Positions 11,899-12,279 of a stretch of DNA of 12,279 nucleotides are shown in pieces; position 1 is the stretch's first letter, and every line of letters begins with the position of its first letter. The stretch is taken from assembly GCA_013331575.1 (NCBI GenBank), contig DUGD01000096.1, positions 6,249 through 18,527 on the forward strand, given 5' to 3'. The position numbers were made by a program, and so were the translations under genes. This DNA is from Candidatus Woesearchaeota archaeon (lineage in GTDB: Archaea; Nanobdellota; Nanobdellia; Woesearchaeales; UBA525). The notes under the pieces were generated by a model that did not search any database, had not been told where the DNA came from, and saw only the letters and a list, made by a program, of their open reading frames with translations.

Positions 11899-12279
11899 GA
11901 ATCGTCGGTAAACCAAGCTGCGGCAAATCCACCTTCTTCAAGGCATGCACGCTCGCGGAGGTCGGCATCGCGAACTACCCGTTCACGACGATAAAGCCGA
12001 ACCATGCGATGGGATTCGTCAAAGTGGACGATCCAGCGCTGCAATTCGGCAAGCACTCGAATCCACGCTTCGGTTACGTGACGGGGAAGTGGCGCTTCGT
12101 GCCAGTGGACCTCATCGACGTCGCGGGACTCGTGCCCGGCGCGCACGAAGGCGAAGGCATGGGCGCTCAGTTCCTCTCCGACCTGAACCAAGCGGACGCG
12201 CTCATCCACGTCATCGACATCTCGGGCAGCGTCAACGCGAAGGGCGAGGCGTGCGAACCGCTCAGCCACGATCCCCTCA
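11889..12279 (+). CDS. ychF: YchF-type (Obg-like) GTPase/ATPase, N-terminal part
   Basis: 130 codons are visible; the gene continues past the window (archaeal family members are about 390-400 residues). The start MLVGIVGKPSCGKST carries the phosphate-binding loop GKPSCGKST (7-15). DVAGLVPGAHEGEGMG (77-92) is the G3/switch II region, in the archaeal form of the family's DxAGLVxGA signature. QFLSDLNQADALIHVIDISG follows as in Obg-related proteins. YchF binds ATP as well as GTP, associates with ribosomes and is linked to stress responses. A possible substitution is Gln or Cys near the P-loop, but the core motifs are intact. The GTG start is the only possible one, since TGA precedes it in frame by two codons. 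Its leader contains a short ORF. Confidence 0.9.
   Translation, partial: MLVGIVGKPSCGKSTFFKACTLAEVGIANYPFTTIKPNHAMGFVKVDDPALQFGKHSNPRFGYVTGKWRFVPVDLIDVAGLVPGAHEGEGMGAQFLSDLNQADALIHVIDISGSVNAKGEACEPLSHDPL

Noticed and set aside
11811..12269. 152-codon minus-strand open frame opposite the GTPase
   Set aside because: It is the shadow of a clearly conserved plus-strand gene.

Overview
The window looks archaeal, most likely a small-genome (DPANN-type) lineage. Most first-in-transcript genes have an A/T-rich TATA-like box whose centre lies about 25-30 nt before the ATG, which predicts leaderless mRNAs. Genes inside operons instead carry Shine-Dalgarno matches (GAGGTG, GGAGGTG, AGGTGAT). The protein families are also archaeal in character: a YchF-type GTPase, a TrmG10/Trm11-type tRNA methyltransferase, a Holliday-junction-resolvase-related endonuclease with a membrane anchor, and small winged-helix proteins. 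The lineage is an inference; no rRNA or tRNA is present to confirm it.

Layout. 1-2123 (+): the end of a very cysteine-rich, probably exported protein, then a secreted transglutaminase-like protein. 2328-4028 (-): a protein with a degenerate PEP/pyruvate-dikinase ATP-binding region, a long Ser/Glu/Pro-rich linker and a helical C-terminus. It is divergent from a winged-helix gene at 4216-4554 (+). 4752-6954 (-): the tRNA methyltransferase, a four-helix membrane protein and a 58-residue two-helix membrane protein. 7082-7672 (+): an unknown membrane protein. 7698-9121 (-): a two-gene unit of an NDUFA9-like NAD(P)-binding protein and an HExxH protein. 9275-10333 (+): a tightly packed operon of membrane-anchored nuclease, winged-helix regulator and three-helix membrane protein. 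10860-11767: two unknown small genes, divergently transcribed. 11833-12279 (+): a 21-codon upstream ORF overlapping the start of a ychF-type GTPase gene, which runs off the window.

The most unusual content is not protein-coding. Four intergenic copies of an 89-92-nt element lie at 2214-2305 (-), 4629-4719 (+), 6674-6763 (+) and 10380-10468 (+). All share the same basal architecture: a 6-7 bp outer helix, a CUU bulge, a 3-4 bp second helix and conserved GGG/CUCU flanks. The outer and second helices differ in sequence between copies but stay paired through compensatory changes, and a third inner helix also co-varies. This indicates selection on an RNA (or single-stranded DNA) fold rather than simple sequence duplication. 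Three of the four copies sit between convergent genes, shortly after a stop codon. Two copies are also followed by a shared 13-bp motif, AGTAGTTGACGAC. I do not recognise the family.

The proteins suggest a mix of housekeeping genes (GTPase, tRNA modification) and cell-envelope genes (exported, membrane and protease-like proteins). No mobile-element gene, CRISPR array, rRNA or tRNA was seen.
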